Source of the DNA: JACKIC01 sp964392305
GTDB taxonomy: Bacteria > Planctomycetota > UBA1135 > UBA2386
Assembly: GCA_964392305.1 (NCBI GenBank)
Contig: CAYMPV010000033.1
Location: forward strand, 1-64,000
Direction of reading: 5' to 3'
Length of the DNA stretch: 64,000 nucleotides
In this document: piece by piece, positions 34,940-43,683 of the stretch
Layout: each line of letters begins with the position of its first letter
Position numbering within the stretch: the stretch's first letter is position 1
Position numbers and translations under genes: made by a program
Notes under the pieces: generated by a model
The model's input: only the letters and a program-made list of their open reading frames with translations
Database searches by the model: none
What the model was told of the DNA's origin: nothing

Positions 34940-37531
34940 ATGAACTTCCTGAGCAAACGGTTCCTCCTCCTGCTGACCCCGATCGCGGTGATCGCGGTGA
35001 CCTCCTGCATCAGCGGCGGGCCGACGCGCGTCGCCACCGGCGGTGCGACTATCGAAGCGCCGCTCGGCTCGCGCCAACACACCGCGACGGTGATGAGCTC
35101 GAAGTTCTGCGGCACGTGCCATCCGGCGATCTACGCCGAGCACGCCGAGAACACCCACGGCCGCGCCTTCACCGACGAGGAAGCGCGCCTGGCCACGGGC
35201 CACTTCGACCAGGAAGACTGCATCCGCTGCCACACGCCGCGCCCGATTTTCGAGACCGGCATCGGCCAGAACCCGCAGCGCCGCTGGCACGGGCTCGAGG
35301 AGGGCAACACCTGCATGACGTGCCACTGGAAGCAGGACACCGACTACAGCAGCTTCGTCGGCGGCGCCGAGTGCAAGACCGCGTTCGACGATCGTGTCGG
35401 CACCGTCGAAGCCTGCGCCACCTGCCATCGCAACCACGGCACGCCCTACCAGTGGGAGAAGGCGCCCAACGGCAAGCTCGCGGGGCGCACCTGCGTCAGC
35501 TGCCACATGAAGCAGATCGAGCGACCAGTGGCCGTGGGCGGCCCTGTTCGCATGGTGCGCAGCCACGTGTTTCCCGGTTGCCGCGACGTCGATCAGGTCA
35601 ACCGCGCCTACAGCTACGACGCGCGCATCGAAGGCAACGAGGTCAAGGTCACGATCGAGAACGACGGCGCTGGCCACAACTTCCCCACCGAACTCAAGCA
35701 GCGCGCGGTGGAGTCCGTGATCGTGGTGCACGACGTCGCCGGCCGTGAGGTGTCGCGCTCGCGCATGGTGTTCCGCGATCCGTACAAGCGGCCCTACGGT
35801 CTGCACCTGCAGGTCAACACGCAGATCCCTTCGGGTGAACACCGCGTGCACACCGTGCCGCTGAAAGTCGAAGACGGCACCGTCACGTGCGAGCTGCACT
35901 TCAAGTACTACTACCCGATCGAGGACAACGACCCCGACATGGCGCGCCGGCTCGAACAACGCCGGCTGGTGTTCGCGAACATCACGCCGTCGGACAAGCC
36001 GGTCGAGTCCGATCCCGAGGTGAAGGTCTCGACGCCCGAACACGTCAGCGCGCGCGCCGCGGGCGTCGCCAACCTCGTCGACTACGCGCGACCGCCGATC
36101 GGTGAGACCAGGATCGACGTGCCGACCGGCGACACCACCGCGGACATCGAGCAGCTGATCGCGCTCTTCCAGTTCCCGCTGCCCGAAGGCAACCGCCTGG
36201 CGCGCGCGCGACTCGCCGAGATCGGCTTGCCGGCGGTGTCGCAGTTGATCACCGCGCTGGGCTCCTGGGACAACAAGACGTTCAACCAGTCGATCGCGAC
36301 GCTGCGCAAGATCGGCGCGCCGGCGGCGCCCGCCGTGCGCGCCGCGTTGCAGCACGACGAACTCTACGTGCGCATCCACGCCCGCAAGCTGCTGGCGATG
36401 ATGCCGCTGCCGACGGATCGCGCGGCACTGATCGGCGAGGCGCTGGCCGGCCTGAAGATGCCCAACGCGCTCGACCGCGCGTCAACCGTCGACCTGTTGG
36501 CGCACATCGGCGGCGACCTGGTGGTCGGACCGATCCTGCCGCTGCTCGACGATGCCGACCCCGACGTGGTGCGCTCGGCGGCGATGGCCCTCGCCGCGCT
36601 GGACGCAAGGAACGCGATCGAACCGATGACCGCGGCGCTGCGCGCGGCACCGTTCCCGGAGACGCGCATGGACCTCGCCACGGCGCTCGGCCAACTCGGC
36701 AGCGCGGTCGGCATCCCATTGCTGCTCGACGACCTGGACCTCGCCGACGACCTGCTGCGCGAAGACGCCTTCGAGATGTTCTACGCGCTCACCGGCAAAC
36801 ACTTCGGCTACCAGACCTCCGCGCCGCGACCGCAGCGCCTGGCCGCCGTCTCGGCCCTGCAGGCCTGGTGGGCCAAGGAAGGCAGCGCCGACGCGCTGCT
36901 GCGACCCCATCGCACTTCACACGAGAACGACGAGAAGGCCTGGCTGATCGTCGCCACGATGGGCGGCAGCGACGGCAACCTGCCAGAGGCCAAGGATGTC
37001 GACAAAGCCGTCGAGACCCTGGTGACGATGGGCAAGGACGCGATCCCGGCGCTGTTGCGCGGCCTGAAGTTCCCGCCCGGCTTCGGCCAGAAACGCGCGT
37101 TGATCCTCACCGCGCTGCATCGCATCGGCGACCGCGCCGCGGCGCCGTTCGTCGCCGAAGCGCTGCGCGATCCGGTGCTCGGTGTCGCTGCCTATGCGGC
37201 GCTCACACTCGAGACCTGCGGCGACGAGCACAACGTCGCAGCGCTGCGCCAGTACGTCGCCCGCCTCGAGTCGACGGCCGCCCAGGGCGCGCTGCCGGCA
37301 TCGATCCCCGACATCGACCCTCTGCTGGCGCAGGCCGCGCGCACGCGCCTGTTGATCGGCGACCGCAGCGCCAAGCACGAGCTCGCCAACCTGCTGCTCA
37401 GCGACAACGAGGTCGCGCGGCAGCAGGCGATCGACACGCTCAGCGAGGTCTTCGGCGGCACCAAGGGCTACGACCCGAGCGCCAGCAAGGCCGAACGGCA
37501 CGCCGCCGCGAAGCCCTGGCTCGCCGACTGA
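34940..37531 (+). CDS. Pentahaem c-type cytochrome lipoprotein fused to HEAT-like repeats
   Basis: The 863-residue product begins with a lipoprotein signal (Cys23 in AVTSC). Five CxxCH sites follow: CGTCH at 57-61, CIRCH at 94-98, CMTCH at 125-129, CATCH at 159-163 and CVSCH at 185-189. A beta-rich domain (about 200-350) has KVTIENDGAGHNFPTELKQR. From about 390 to the C-terminus the protein is a series of helix pairs like HEAT/armadillo repeats (APAVRAALQHDELYVRIHAR, DPDVVRSAAMALAALDARN). It is a membrane-attached periplasmic or outer-membrane electron carrier with a protein-binding scaffold. Partners are unknown. Confidence 0.94.
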   Translation: MNFLSKRFLLLLTPIAVIAVTSCISGGPTRVATGGATIEAPLGSRQHTATVMSSKFCGTCHPAIYAEHAENTHGRAFTDEEARLATGHFDQEDCIRCHTPRPIFETGIGQNPQRRWHGLEEGNTCMTCHWKQDTDYSSFVGGAECKTAFDDRVGTVEACATCHRNHGTPYQWEKAPNGKLAGRTCVSCHMKQIERPVAVGGPVRMVRSHVFPGCRDVDQVNRAYSYDARIEGNEVKVTIENDGAGHNFPTELKQRAVESVIVVHDVAGREVSRSRMVFRDPYKRPYGLHLQVNTQIPSGEHRVHTVPLKVEDGTVTCELHFKYYYPIEDNDPDMARRLEQRRLVFANITPSDKPVESDPEVKVSTPEHVSARAAGVANLVDYARPPIGETRIDVPTGDTTADIEQLIALFQFPLPEGNRLARARLAEIGLPAVSQLITALGSWDNKTFNQSIATLRKIGAPAAPAVRAALQHDELYVRIHARKLLAMMPLPTDRAALIGEALAGLKMPNALDRASTVDLLAHIGGDLVVGPILPLLDDADPDVVRSAAMALAALDARNAIEPMTAALRAAPFPETRMDLATALGQLGSAVGIPLLLDDLDLADDLLREDAFEMFYALTGKHFGYQTSAPRPQRLAAVSALQAWWAKEGSADALLRPHRTSHENDEKAWLIVATMGGSDGNLPEAKDVDKAVETLVTMGKDAIPALLRGLKFPPGFGQKRALILTALHRIGDRAAAPFVAEALRDPVLGVAAYAALTLETCGDEHNVAALRQYVARLESTAAQGALPASIPDIDPLLAQAARTRLLIGDRSAKHELANLLLSDNEVARQQAIDTLSEVFGGTKGYDPSASKAERHAAAKPWLAD

Positions 37532-37709
37532 GGTGGGCTGGCGCCGGGGTCGGCGCATCGTGCCGACCCCGCGCCGTGGTCAGGCTCGCGCGATACGTGG
37601 CGCCGACCTGCGGCCGTGGGCGCACGCGCTCGCGTATGCGCTGAGCGAGGCAGGCATACGCCGCGCCCGGCCGAACTCTCCGAACTCGACCCCGGCACCT
37701 GATCGGGTG

Positions 37710-38447
37710 TCAGCCCTGGCGCCAGGTCGCCCGGAAGCGGCGTTCGTCGGCCCGCGTCGGCTCGCCGATCTCGAGCAGCGGCGCCGCGCGACGTTCGTGG
37801 ATGCGCGTCGTGATGTCGAGACCGGAGGCGCCCTCGGGGCCGCCGACGAACCCGTGCACGTAGTGGCGTTCCAGGTTGACGAGGTTGATGTCGCCGGGGC
37901 GCAGCACCTGCTCGACCGTGCGCTGCACCTCGAACGCCGCCTTGGTGTCGAAATCGCGCGCGCCGACGACCTCGTAGTTGCTGACGATCGCGCTGCCGGT
38001 GAGGCCGAGCGTGACGACGTTGCCGTAGGTGTGTGCGTGCGGTGAGATCACGGCGCCCGGCCCGAGATGCCAATGCAGCATCGTGAACGGGTCGGGGCCG
38101 TGGTTGCTGCCGATGCGCTTGCCGGGCCCGGTCTGGCGCATCTCGGGCACGGGCACGGCGCCGAGCCGGACGGCGAAGCTGGCCAGCGTCAGCAGGTAAC
38201 GGTCCTGCCCTTTCGCCGACGTGTCGGCGACCAACTCGCGGCAGACCGGCGCCACTGCGGCGACGAACTCCTCGACGGTGAAGCCGTCCGCCGGCCGCCC
38301 CCGCTCCAACCACCGCGGCGACGCACCGGGCAGGTTCACAGCAGCGCACGCCGCGGCGATCGCGCCCAGCAGACCTCGCCGACAGACGACGAGACCGGGC
38401 GCTGGGGAAACGGATTCGCCGAAGGGCAGGTCGTCGTGGGGCATCAT
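37710..38447 (-). CDS. Cupin-fold protein with a Tat-like N-terminus
   Basis: The 245-residue product (MMPHDDLPFGESV) has a twin-arginine-like RRGLLGAIAAACAAVNLPGA stretch at about 24-43. The cupin signature is FTMLHWHLGPGAVISPHAHT (two His pairs plausible as metal ligands), then GNVVTLGLTGSAIVSNYEV and the second cupin motif RPGDINLVNLERHYVHGFVG. It may bind a metal and act as a dioxygenase, but no known specific family is recognised. It lies 82 bp downstream of the 456-aa gene on the same strand. Confidence 0.8.
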   Translation of the reverse strand: MMPHDDLPFGESVSPAPGLVVCRRGLLGAIAAACAAVNLPGASPRWLERGRPADGFTVEEFVAAVAPVCRELVADTSAKGQDRYLLTLASFAVRLGAVPVPEMRQTGPGKRIGSNHGPDPFTMLHWHLGPGAVISPHAHTYGNVVTLGLTGSAIVSNYEVVGARDFDTKAAFEVQRTVEQVLRPGDINLVNLERHYVHGFVGGPEGASGLDITTRIHERRAAPLLEIGEPTRADERRFRATWRQG

Positions 38448-38529
38448 TGCGGAGTTGTCGCCCGAGCCGCACCGATCATGACGACGATCTCGCAGAAACG
38501 ACCGGGAACATGTCCGGGCGCCACCCGGC

Positions 38530-39900
38530 TCACCGGCGCCCGGGGGTCGTCGGCTGCTGGGGCTGCGGCCTGAGCTGCTGTTCGATCCAGGCTCGCCACG
38601 GCGCATCGAGCCGCTCGATCGGTTGGCCGAGCAGGCGATCGAGCTCGCTGCTGCTGTCCATCCGGATCGGGCGATACACGAACCCCAGGTACCCGAGCAG
38701 CGCGTGGCGCAGCTCGGTCCGGCCCGACTCGAGCATCCAGGCGACCGCCAGCTCCGCGGCGGGCCAGGCGAACGCGTTCTCGTCGGACACGCCGCCCCAC
38801 AGCTTCTTGCTGTCGTAGAGGGCCACGTCGCGCAGACGGTGTTCGCGTTCCGCGAGCACGGCCCGCCCGTCCTGCGGGTCGATCCGCCACGCACCGAGGG
38901 TCGCGCGGCCTGCCGGCCCGGTCATGCTGTGGTCGAGGTAGCGTCCGAGGCCGACCTCGCACCACGCGGCGGGCCGGTATCCCGACGCAACGTTCGAGTT
39001 GCCGCCCACCGTGCAGAAGATCAGGTGGGACGTCGCGGCCTCGAACAGACGCAGCGGCCGCGCCGCCGTCTCGTCCGGGAAGTACGTGTAGCTGATCGCG
39101 ACCTTGCGGTCCGTCCGCCAACCGGGTTGCGGCGGCACGTGACCGAACAGGTCCCCGCCGCCGGGGTCGAACCACGGGCTCTTGTGGTTCGCCTCGCCGG
39201 GCACCGTCTTGTTGCCCGGGAACCGCCGCTCGTCGCGCCAGATCTCCATCTGCATCTTGTCGTTGGCGACCTCGTAGAGGCGCAGCCCTTCGCCGAAACG
39301 GTCGAACCAGGCGAGGTGGAAGCGCTCGAGATCCCACACGGCGTCGACGACGCGGCGCAGGTCGGCGTTGCTCTTGACGCGGAAGTGCTCGCCCTCGATG
39401 CACCACGCGTCCTGCCATCTGGAACGCAGCGCCTCCAGCTCCGCGAGCGACTTCCAAGCGCCGTCGAACGGCCACTGCCACTCCCCCTTGTGCCGGCGAT
39501 GCCCGAGCAGCGCGCGCGCACCCTCGTGGTCCGGTTCGCGCAGCACGAGGTCCAGCGCCGCGACGCGCGCGAGATCGGGCAGCCCGCGGGACGCGGCCCA
39601 CTCCGCGAGGAACCAGCGGTTCTTCACGTTGTTCGGCAGCCGATCGAGCCGCGCGAAGAACTCGCGCACGCGATCGCGCACGGTGTCCAGCGCCGCAACC
39701 TCGCTGGCGGGCAACGTCCGCCGCTCCTGACCGACCCGCACCGTGACCTGGCCCGGTTCGTACCGGGCGAAGACGCGACCGCGCAGCAACGTGCCGTCCT
39801 TCAACGTGACCACGTCGCGCAGATCGTCCTGACCGGGCACGCCCGCGGCGGCCGCGACGACGGCAAGCGCGATGCGATGTCCACGGTGCGAGAGCGTCAT
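38530..39900 (-). CDS. Secreted hypothetical protein, likely envelope associated
   Basis: The 456-residue product has a short signal-like segment (MTLSHRGHRIALAVVAAAAG). An SH3-like beta motif follows (VVTLKDGTLLRGRVFARYEP, VRVGQERRTLPASEVAAL), similar to the secreted gene class in planctomycetes with VxLxDGxxxxG strands. A TPR/HAT-like helical part (about 95-190) and a long C-terminal domain (GEHFRVKSNADLRRVVDAVW, LRLYEVANDKMQMEIWRDER, HLIFCTVGGNSNVASGYRPA) resemble DUF1570-type peptidase-like proteins but without an HExxH motif. Function unknown; the metalloprotease reading is not supported by residues. Confidence 0.82.
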   Translation of the reverse strand: MTLSHRGHRIALAVVAAAAGVPGQDDLRDVVTLKDGTLLRGRVFARYEPGQVTVRVGQERRTLPASEVAALDTVRDRVREFFARLDRLPNNVKNRWFLAEWAASRGLPDLARVAALDLVLREPDHEGARALLGHRRHKGEWQWPFDGAWKSLAELEALRSRWQDAWCIEGEHFRVKSNADLRRVVDAVWDLERFHLAWFDRFGEGLRLYEVANDKMQMEIWRDERRFPGNKTVPGEANHKSPWFDPGGGDLFGHVPPQPGWRTDRKVAISYTYFPDETAARPLRLFEAATSHLIFCTVGGNSNVASGYRPAAWCEVGLGRYLDHSMTGPAGRATLGAWRIDPQDGRAVLAEREHRLRDVALYDSKKLWGGVSDENAFAWPAAELAVAWMLESGRTELRHALLGYLGFVYRPIRMDSSSELDRLLGQPIERLDAPWRAWIEQQLRPQPQQPTTPGRR

Positions 39901-40118
39901 GCCGGCAGATTAGCCGGTTCCCGCGGACGCGTGGGGCCGACCGCGTTCCGTCCCGGCCGGCATCGTCGACGACACGCTCCTCGCCCCATCGCGGCCGGGC
40001 CACGACGCGTGCGGCGGCGAACGGGCGCCCCGACAAACGCCGTCGACTTCTCGCTGCTGTCGTTCGCGAGCCGGGCCTCGGCGTCGAACGCGGTGTTCGC
40101 GATCGTCGTGCCGTGAAG

Positions 40119-41066
40119 TCAGCGCGGGCCGGGTTCGTCGAGTTCGAGGCGTTGCTGCCCGGCGGCGACGATCAGCGGCACTTCGATGCTCTCGGGGATG
40201 CCTCCTCGGTACTCGAACGCGCTCGCGTCGGCCAGGGGCTCGTAGACGACCAGGAAGCGGCCCGCCGGCACGCGCTCGGGCAGCACGAAGCAGCCGCGTT
40301 CGTTGGCCTCCGCCCCGGTGACGAACGAACGGGCTCCTTCGGTGTCGACGGTGAACACACTCACCATCGTGATCGGGTCCTTGCTCCACACCGGGGCCTT
40401 GCCGCGCACCATGGCACCGCGCTGCAGCGCGGTGCGGCCGACGTCCACCCGACTGGTACCGCCGATGTCGATGTCGCGCACGACGTGGGGACACCGATCG
40501 GGCAGTCGGATCCGCAGGTTGTAGGGTCCTGGCTCGAGGCGCCGCAGGCAGAACCTACCGAACCGGTCCACACGCGTGACCGCCGCGGTCGCCACGTGCA
40601 CTTCGATCCTGCGCATCGCGAGCGACGGTTGCAGCGCGAACACCGGGATCGTCTCGACCACGGCGCCACGAGCGGGATCACCATGCTCGTCGACGACGAT
40701 CCCGACGATCGAACCGCCGAAGTCGAGGCCCACGTCGACGATGGACCGTTCTCCCGCGGAGATGTGGAAGGTCTCCGACCACCTGCGCGCGAAACCCGGC
40801 GCCGCGACGCGCAGTCTGTAGGTTCCCGGCACGAGGTCGTCGAGCCGCAGCCCATCCCCCCGTCGCTCGCGCATGTGCACTTCACGCGTCAGCAGCTCCT
40901 CGAAACGCTTGCCGTCCAGCCGCATCACGGTGAGCGTGTAGAAAGCGATCGGCCCGCCATGCGGGTCACTCACGCGGATCAGGGCCTCGCCGACCTGCGC
41001 CGCCTGCGCCGCGCGAGGAGTTACGGACAGGAGCCCGGCGAGCAGGCCGAATACGATGGCAATCAT
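40119..41066 (-). CDS. Secreted protein with carboxypeptidase-regulatory-like beta-sandwich domains
   Basis: The 315-residue product (start MIAIVFGLLAGLLSVTPRAA) has a signal peptide, then ALIRVSDPHGGPIAFYTLTV and YRLRVAAPGFARRWSETFHI, typical CarboxypepD_reg/Cna-B-like strands. DFGGSIVGIVVDEHGDPARG gives a second domain and FGRFCLRRLEPGPYNLRIRL a third. Such domains display or bind extracellular carbohydrate or protein. The same fold type occurs in the tail of the sigma fusion at 57844-60324. The start at 41066 was chosen because the upstream in-frame sequence is Arg-rich shadow. Confidence 0.82.
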   Translation of the reverse strand: MIAIVFGLLAGLLSVTPRAAQAAQVGEALIRVSDPHGGPIAFYTLTVMRLDGKRFEELLTREVHMRERRGDGLRLDDLVPGTYRLRVAAPGFARRWSETFHISAGERSIVDVGLDFGGSIVGIVVDEHGDPARGAVVETIPVFALQPSLAMRRIEVHVATAAVTRVDRFGRFCLRRLEPGPYNLRIRLPDRCPHVVRDIDIGGTSRVDVGRTALQRGAMVRGKAPVWSKDPITMVSVFTVDTEGARSFVTGAEANERGCFVLPERVPAGRFLVVYEPLADASAFEYRGGIPESIEVPLIVAAGQQRLELDEPGPR

Positions 41067-41562
41067 GGGCTGACGCGGCGCGATCGGACGTGCCTCCACA
41101 CGGGTTCTTCCCGAAACGACCCAAGGACAACCGATGCATTTCGTGCGCCACACCGCGATCGCGCTCCTCTTCGCCACGACGGTCGCCGCGCAGAGCACGG
41201 TCGCGCCGCAGTAGCTCCGCCCACGGGTAACGCCGCCCACGAACCTCGGCGCATGCGGAACGGATCGCCGACGACCACGCCGCGTTGGGAACCCGGCCCA
41301 CGGCCTCTCGCGCACGAGCACCACCGCGCTGCACGTGCTGTCCCTGCTGACGTTCATCCGCTACTCGCGGCTCGTGCGCGGATGCCCCCTTGACGCATCG
41401 CGCATCCTGCGCACACTGCCCCCCGCCATGAACTTCGTGTTCGTCTGACGGCTCGGTCGACCCGGCGGCGCCCCGCGCCCCGCAGCGTCCCTCGCACCCG
41501 CGCGCCCAATGGTCGCAGCCGGGTGCGGTCCGTCCCGACCGTCCCTCCACGACACGAACGTC
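41067..41562. other. Intergenic region with a truncated signal-peptide ORF
   Basis: About 496 bp without a full gene. It contains the 26-codon relic listed at 41134 and a short ATG start followed at once by a stop (MNFVFV, about 41429). Nothing else is supported. The PcfJ promoter is presumably near its right end. Confidence 0.5.
41134..41214 (+). pseudogene. Signal-peptide relic of a secreted protein gene
   Basis: An ORF of 26 codons reads MHFVRHTAIALLFATTVAAQ followed by STVAPQ and a stop. It carries a complete signal peptide ending in the AAQ cleavage pattern shared by the secreted proteins of this window, and AAGGA lies seven bases before the ATG. Nothing recognisable follows. It looks like the stub of a decayed secreted-protein gene; a genuine micropeptide is the alternative. 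Confidence 0.5.
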
Positions 41563-42807
41563 ATGCCAGCTCTCCGTACCCACGGCGGCTCGCGCCACGC
41601 CAGACTGCGCGTGGACCGCAGCACCCGTCACCACCTGCAGACCCTGCCCACCACCGCCTCGCGCGCGGTGTTCCTCGAACTCTGCCGCGTCGCGCGGCAA
41701 CGCTCCGCCCTGCTCGGCCGCACCTGGCTGCCGCCCAAGGGTGAACCGCAGCTCGAGCTGCTGCGCAACGTCGCCGCCGCGCACGACCACTTCGTGCGCG
41801 ATGCCGACACCTGGCCCGGCGACGCGGGCTCGGCCAACGACGCCGCGGTGTCGCTGACCGACCATCTGCTCGCGCGCTATCCGGTGCCGCGCGTACTGCA
41901 CCAGGTGTGGCGCGGCGGCACGGATGCCGAGGCAGCGCGCGCACGCCGCTGGTTCGTCGAGCACGGCGCGGGTCGCCCGTTGCGTCACCTCGACCTGCCG
42001 CTGCCGTTGACGCGGCGCATGGAACGGCACTTCCTCACGACACCGCCGCATCTCTCCGTGCCGCAGGCGCTGCGCCGCGCCGAGCTGCTGGGCCTGGGCG
42101 CGACGCCCGAACTCACCCAGACCGTGCTCGGCACACGCATGGGGCGCGATCTCACGAACCCCGCGTTCTGGCGCACGGTCGGCCAGTTCTTCGTGCGTGT
42201 GCAGGACACGATCGATCCGCTCGACGTCGACGTGATCGTCGACTTCGTGCACGGCGTGCGGCTGCAGCGCACGGAGGCCGAAGGACCCGACGGCCCCGTC
42301 GTACTCGAGCCGCCGCTGCCCGACTTCGAACTCGCCGGCCGTTCGCTCGCCTCGGTGCTGCGTCTCGCGCAATGGCACGCATCACTCGCGCGCGGCACCG
42401 CCGCGACCTCGAAGTGGTCGGCCTCGCCGTTCTCGACGATGACGTTCGTGCGCGAACCCGGCCACCCAGCCACCGACGCTGAATCCGCGCGCGAACCGCT
42501 GCTCTGGGAACTCGTCGAACTGCGTTCACCGCGCGCGCTGCAGCTCGAAGGCCGCGCCCTGCAGCACTGCGTCGCGACCTACTCCTCGTCGTGTCACGAC
42601 GGCACCGCACGCATCTGGTCGCTGCGCAGTCGCCGCGGCGCCGTCGTTCGCCCGTTGGTGACGCTCGAAGTGCGCCCGTCGTCGCGCGCGATCGTGCAGG
42701 TGCGCGGGCCGGACAACGCGGCGCCGACGCGGGCGTGTGCGCAGGCGATCGTGCAGTGGGCGCAGCGTGAGGGGCTCGCGGTCGAGGCGGAAGAGATGCG
42801 GCGGTGA
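41563..42807 (+). CDS. PcfJ domain-containing protein
   Basis: The 414-residue product (start MPALRTHGG) has the PcfJ core near residues 325-370: RALQLEGRALQHCVATYSSS, then DGTARIWSLRSRRG. The G-x-x-L-x-HCV-x-x-Y pattern and the following hydrophobic strand are diagnostic. PcfJ was named from enterococcal conjugative plasmid pCF10, and the domain is widespread with unknown molecular function. The N-terminal 300 residues are helical and not recognised. No conjugation genes are nearby, so it is a solitary chromosomal copy. Confidence 0.85.
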   Translation: MPALRTHGGSRHARLRVDRSTRHHLQTLPTTASRAVFLELCRVARQRSALLGRTWLPPKGEPQLELLRNVAAAHDHFVRDADTWPGDAGSANDAAVSLTDHLLARYPVPRVLHQVWRGGTDAEAARARRWFVEHGAGRPLRHLDLPLPLTRRMERHFLTTPPHLSVPQALRRAELLGLGATPELTQTVLGTRMGRDLTNPAFWRTVGQFFVRVQDTIDPLDVDVIVDFVHGVRLQRTEAEGPDGPVVLEPPLPDFELAGRSLASVLRLAQWHASLARGTAATSKWSASPFSTMTFVREPGHPATDAESAREPLLWELVELRSPRALQLEGRALQHCVATYSSSCHDGTARIWSLRSRRGAVVRPLVTLEVRPSSRAIVQVRGPDNAAPTRACAQAIVQWAQREGLAVEAEEMRR

Positions 42808-42904
42808 GGTCGGACCCTTGCGCCGACGAACGGCGCACCCAGCCTTCGGCGAAACGGTGCTGCAACGACCCTGCATAGTCCCGCCGCGCACATCGCACGA
42901 CTGC

Positions 42905-43012
42905 ATGCATCCGCGACGAGTCCTCGGAACTGTCCTGTGCTGCATGCTGCCGGCAGCCCTGGCGCTGGTGTGCTTCGAGCACGACTGGCCATGGCCATCG
43001 GAAGCGGGATAG
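42905..43012 (+). CDS. Putative small membrane or secreted peptide
   Basis: A 35-residue ORF, MHPRRVLGTVLCCMLPAALA followed by LVCFEHDWPWPSEAG. It has a basic start and one hydrophobic helix. The ribosome binding site is poor. It lies 57 bp before the lipoprotein gene. It may be chance, so confidence is low. Confidence 0.3.
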   Translation: MHPRRVLGTVLCCMLPAALALVCFEHDWPWPSEAG

Positions 43013-43068
43013 ACTCTGCTGCTCGCGTTCGTTCGTCGGGCGAGTGCCCGCTACCCGGAGGTCCATCG

Positions 43069-43404
43069 ATGAAGCTCTGCGTCACGTTCCTCTTGATCGC
43101 GCTCGGCAGCTGCGCGTCGTCGAGCAGCTCACGAACCGTCTACCTGCTCGGCCGCTTCCCCGCGCCGCACAGCAAGCCGCAGCTCGCCAGCTCCCTGAGA
43201 TCCGCAGGTCATGTGGTCGCCCCGGCGATGACTTCGGACGTCGATCTCGTCGTCGTCGGCCTCGATCCCGTGAGTGAAGACGGATCACGGTTCCTGCCGG
43301 TGCGCGAGGTGCCAGAGTACGCAATCGCGACGGCGAGAGACACCGAGATCATCGACCGGAACGAGCTCGCGAAGCGGTTGCCGCAAGACCAGCGATGCCG
43401 CTGA
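43069..43404 (+). CDS. Small lipoprotein with a BRCT-like domain
   Basis: The 111-residue product has a lipoprotein signal with lipobox ALGSC (Cys15). The mature domain reads TVYLLGRFPAPHSKPQLASS, then LRSAGHVVAPAMTSDVDLVV and VPEYAIATARDTEIIDRNEL. This follows the BRCT order: hydrophobic strand, helix, G-H-V strand, D-V-D-LVV strand, then A-x-A...I-I-D/E-x-x-L. BRCT domains usually bind phosphoproteins or DNA ends in the cytoplasm, so an exported one is odd. A GGAGG-like motif precedes the ATG. The fold call is by eye. Confidence 0.7.
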   Translation: MKLCVTFLLIALGSCASSSSSRTVYLLGRFPAPHSKPQLASSLRSAGHVVAPAMTSDVDLVVVGLDPVSEDGSRFLPVREVPEYAIATARDTEIIDRNELAKRLPQDQRCR

Positions 43405-43443
43405 TCGACCGTCGGACTCCAGGTGCGCCTACTGGTGACGGCA

Positions 43444-43683
43444 ATGACTGAGTGGAGATGCATCCGCCAGTTCGAGCGCAGACACGAGGCCGGCAGGGCC
43501 AAGAGTCTGCTCGATGCACACGACATCCCTGCCGTGCTCGTTCACGATGATGCAGGTGGGTGGGAAGGCGGCTTGCTGGTGCCTGCGTGGGCACGGGCCA
43601 GGCTGCTCGTGCGAAGGGAAGACCTCCAACGAAGCGCCGCTGTGCTGACCGACCACATGACAGCGACCTGGCGTCAACCCTAG
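43444..43683 (+). CDS. DUF2007-like small protein
   Basis: A 79-residue protein, MTEWRCIRQFERRHEAGRAK then SLLDAHDIPAVLVHDDAGGW and ARLLVRREDLQRSAAVL. This matches DUF2007 (putative signal-transducing protein), whose pattern is a w-x-x-i start, an EA-x-x-a-k-x-L-L helix and an LLV-x-x-E/D-D-x-x-x-A-x-x-L end. The start at 43444 is preferred over a GTG at 43423. Its stop overlaps the convergent kelch gene by 4 bp. Role unknown. Confidence 0.75.
   Translation: MTEWRCIRQFERRHEAGRAKSLLDAHDIPAVLVHDDAGGWEGGLLVPAWARARLLVRREDLQRSAAVLTDHMTATWRQP

Noticed and set aside
37532..37709. A further small gene after the pentahaem gene
   Set aside because: No frame of reasonable length with a ribosome binding site or coding-like composition was found.
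38444..40036. A 530-codon minus-strand frame overlapping the 456-aa gene
   Set aside because: It is Arg/Gly-rich in a different frame from the gene with a signal peptide and folded-domain phrases.
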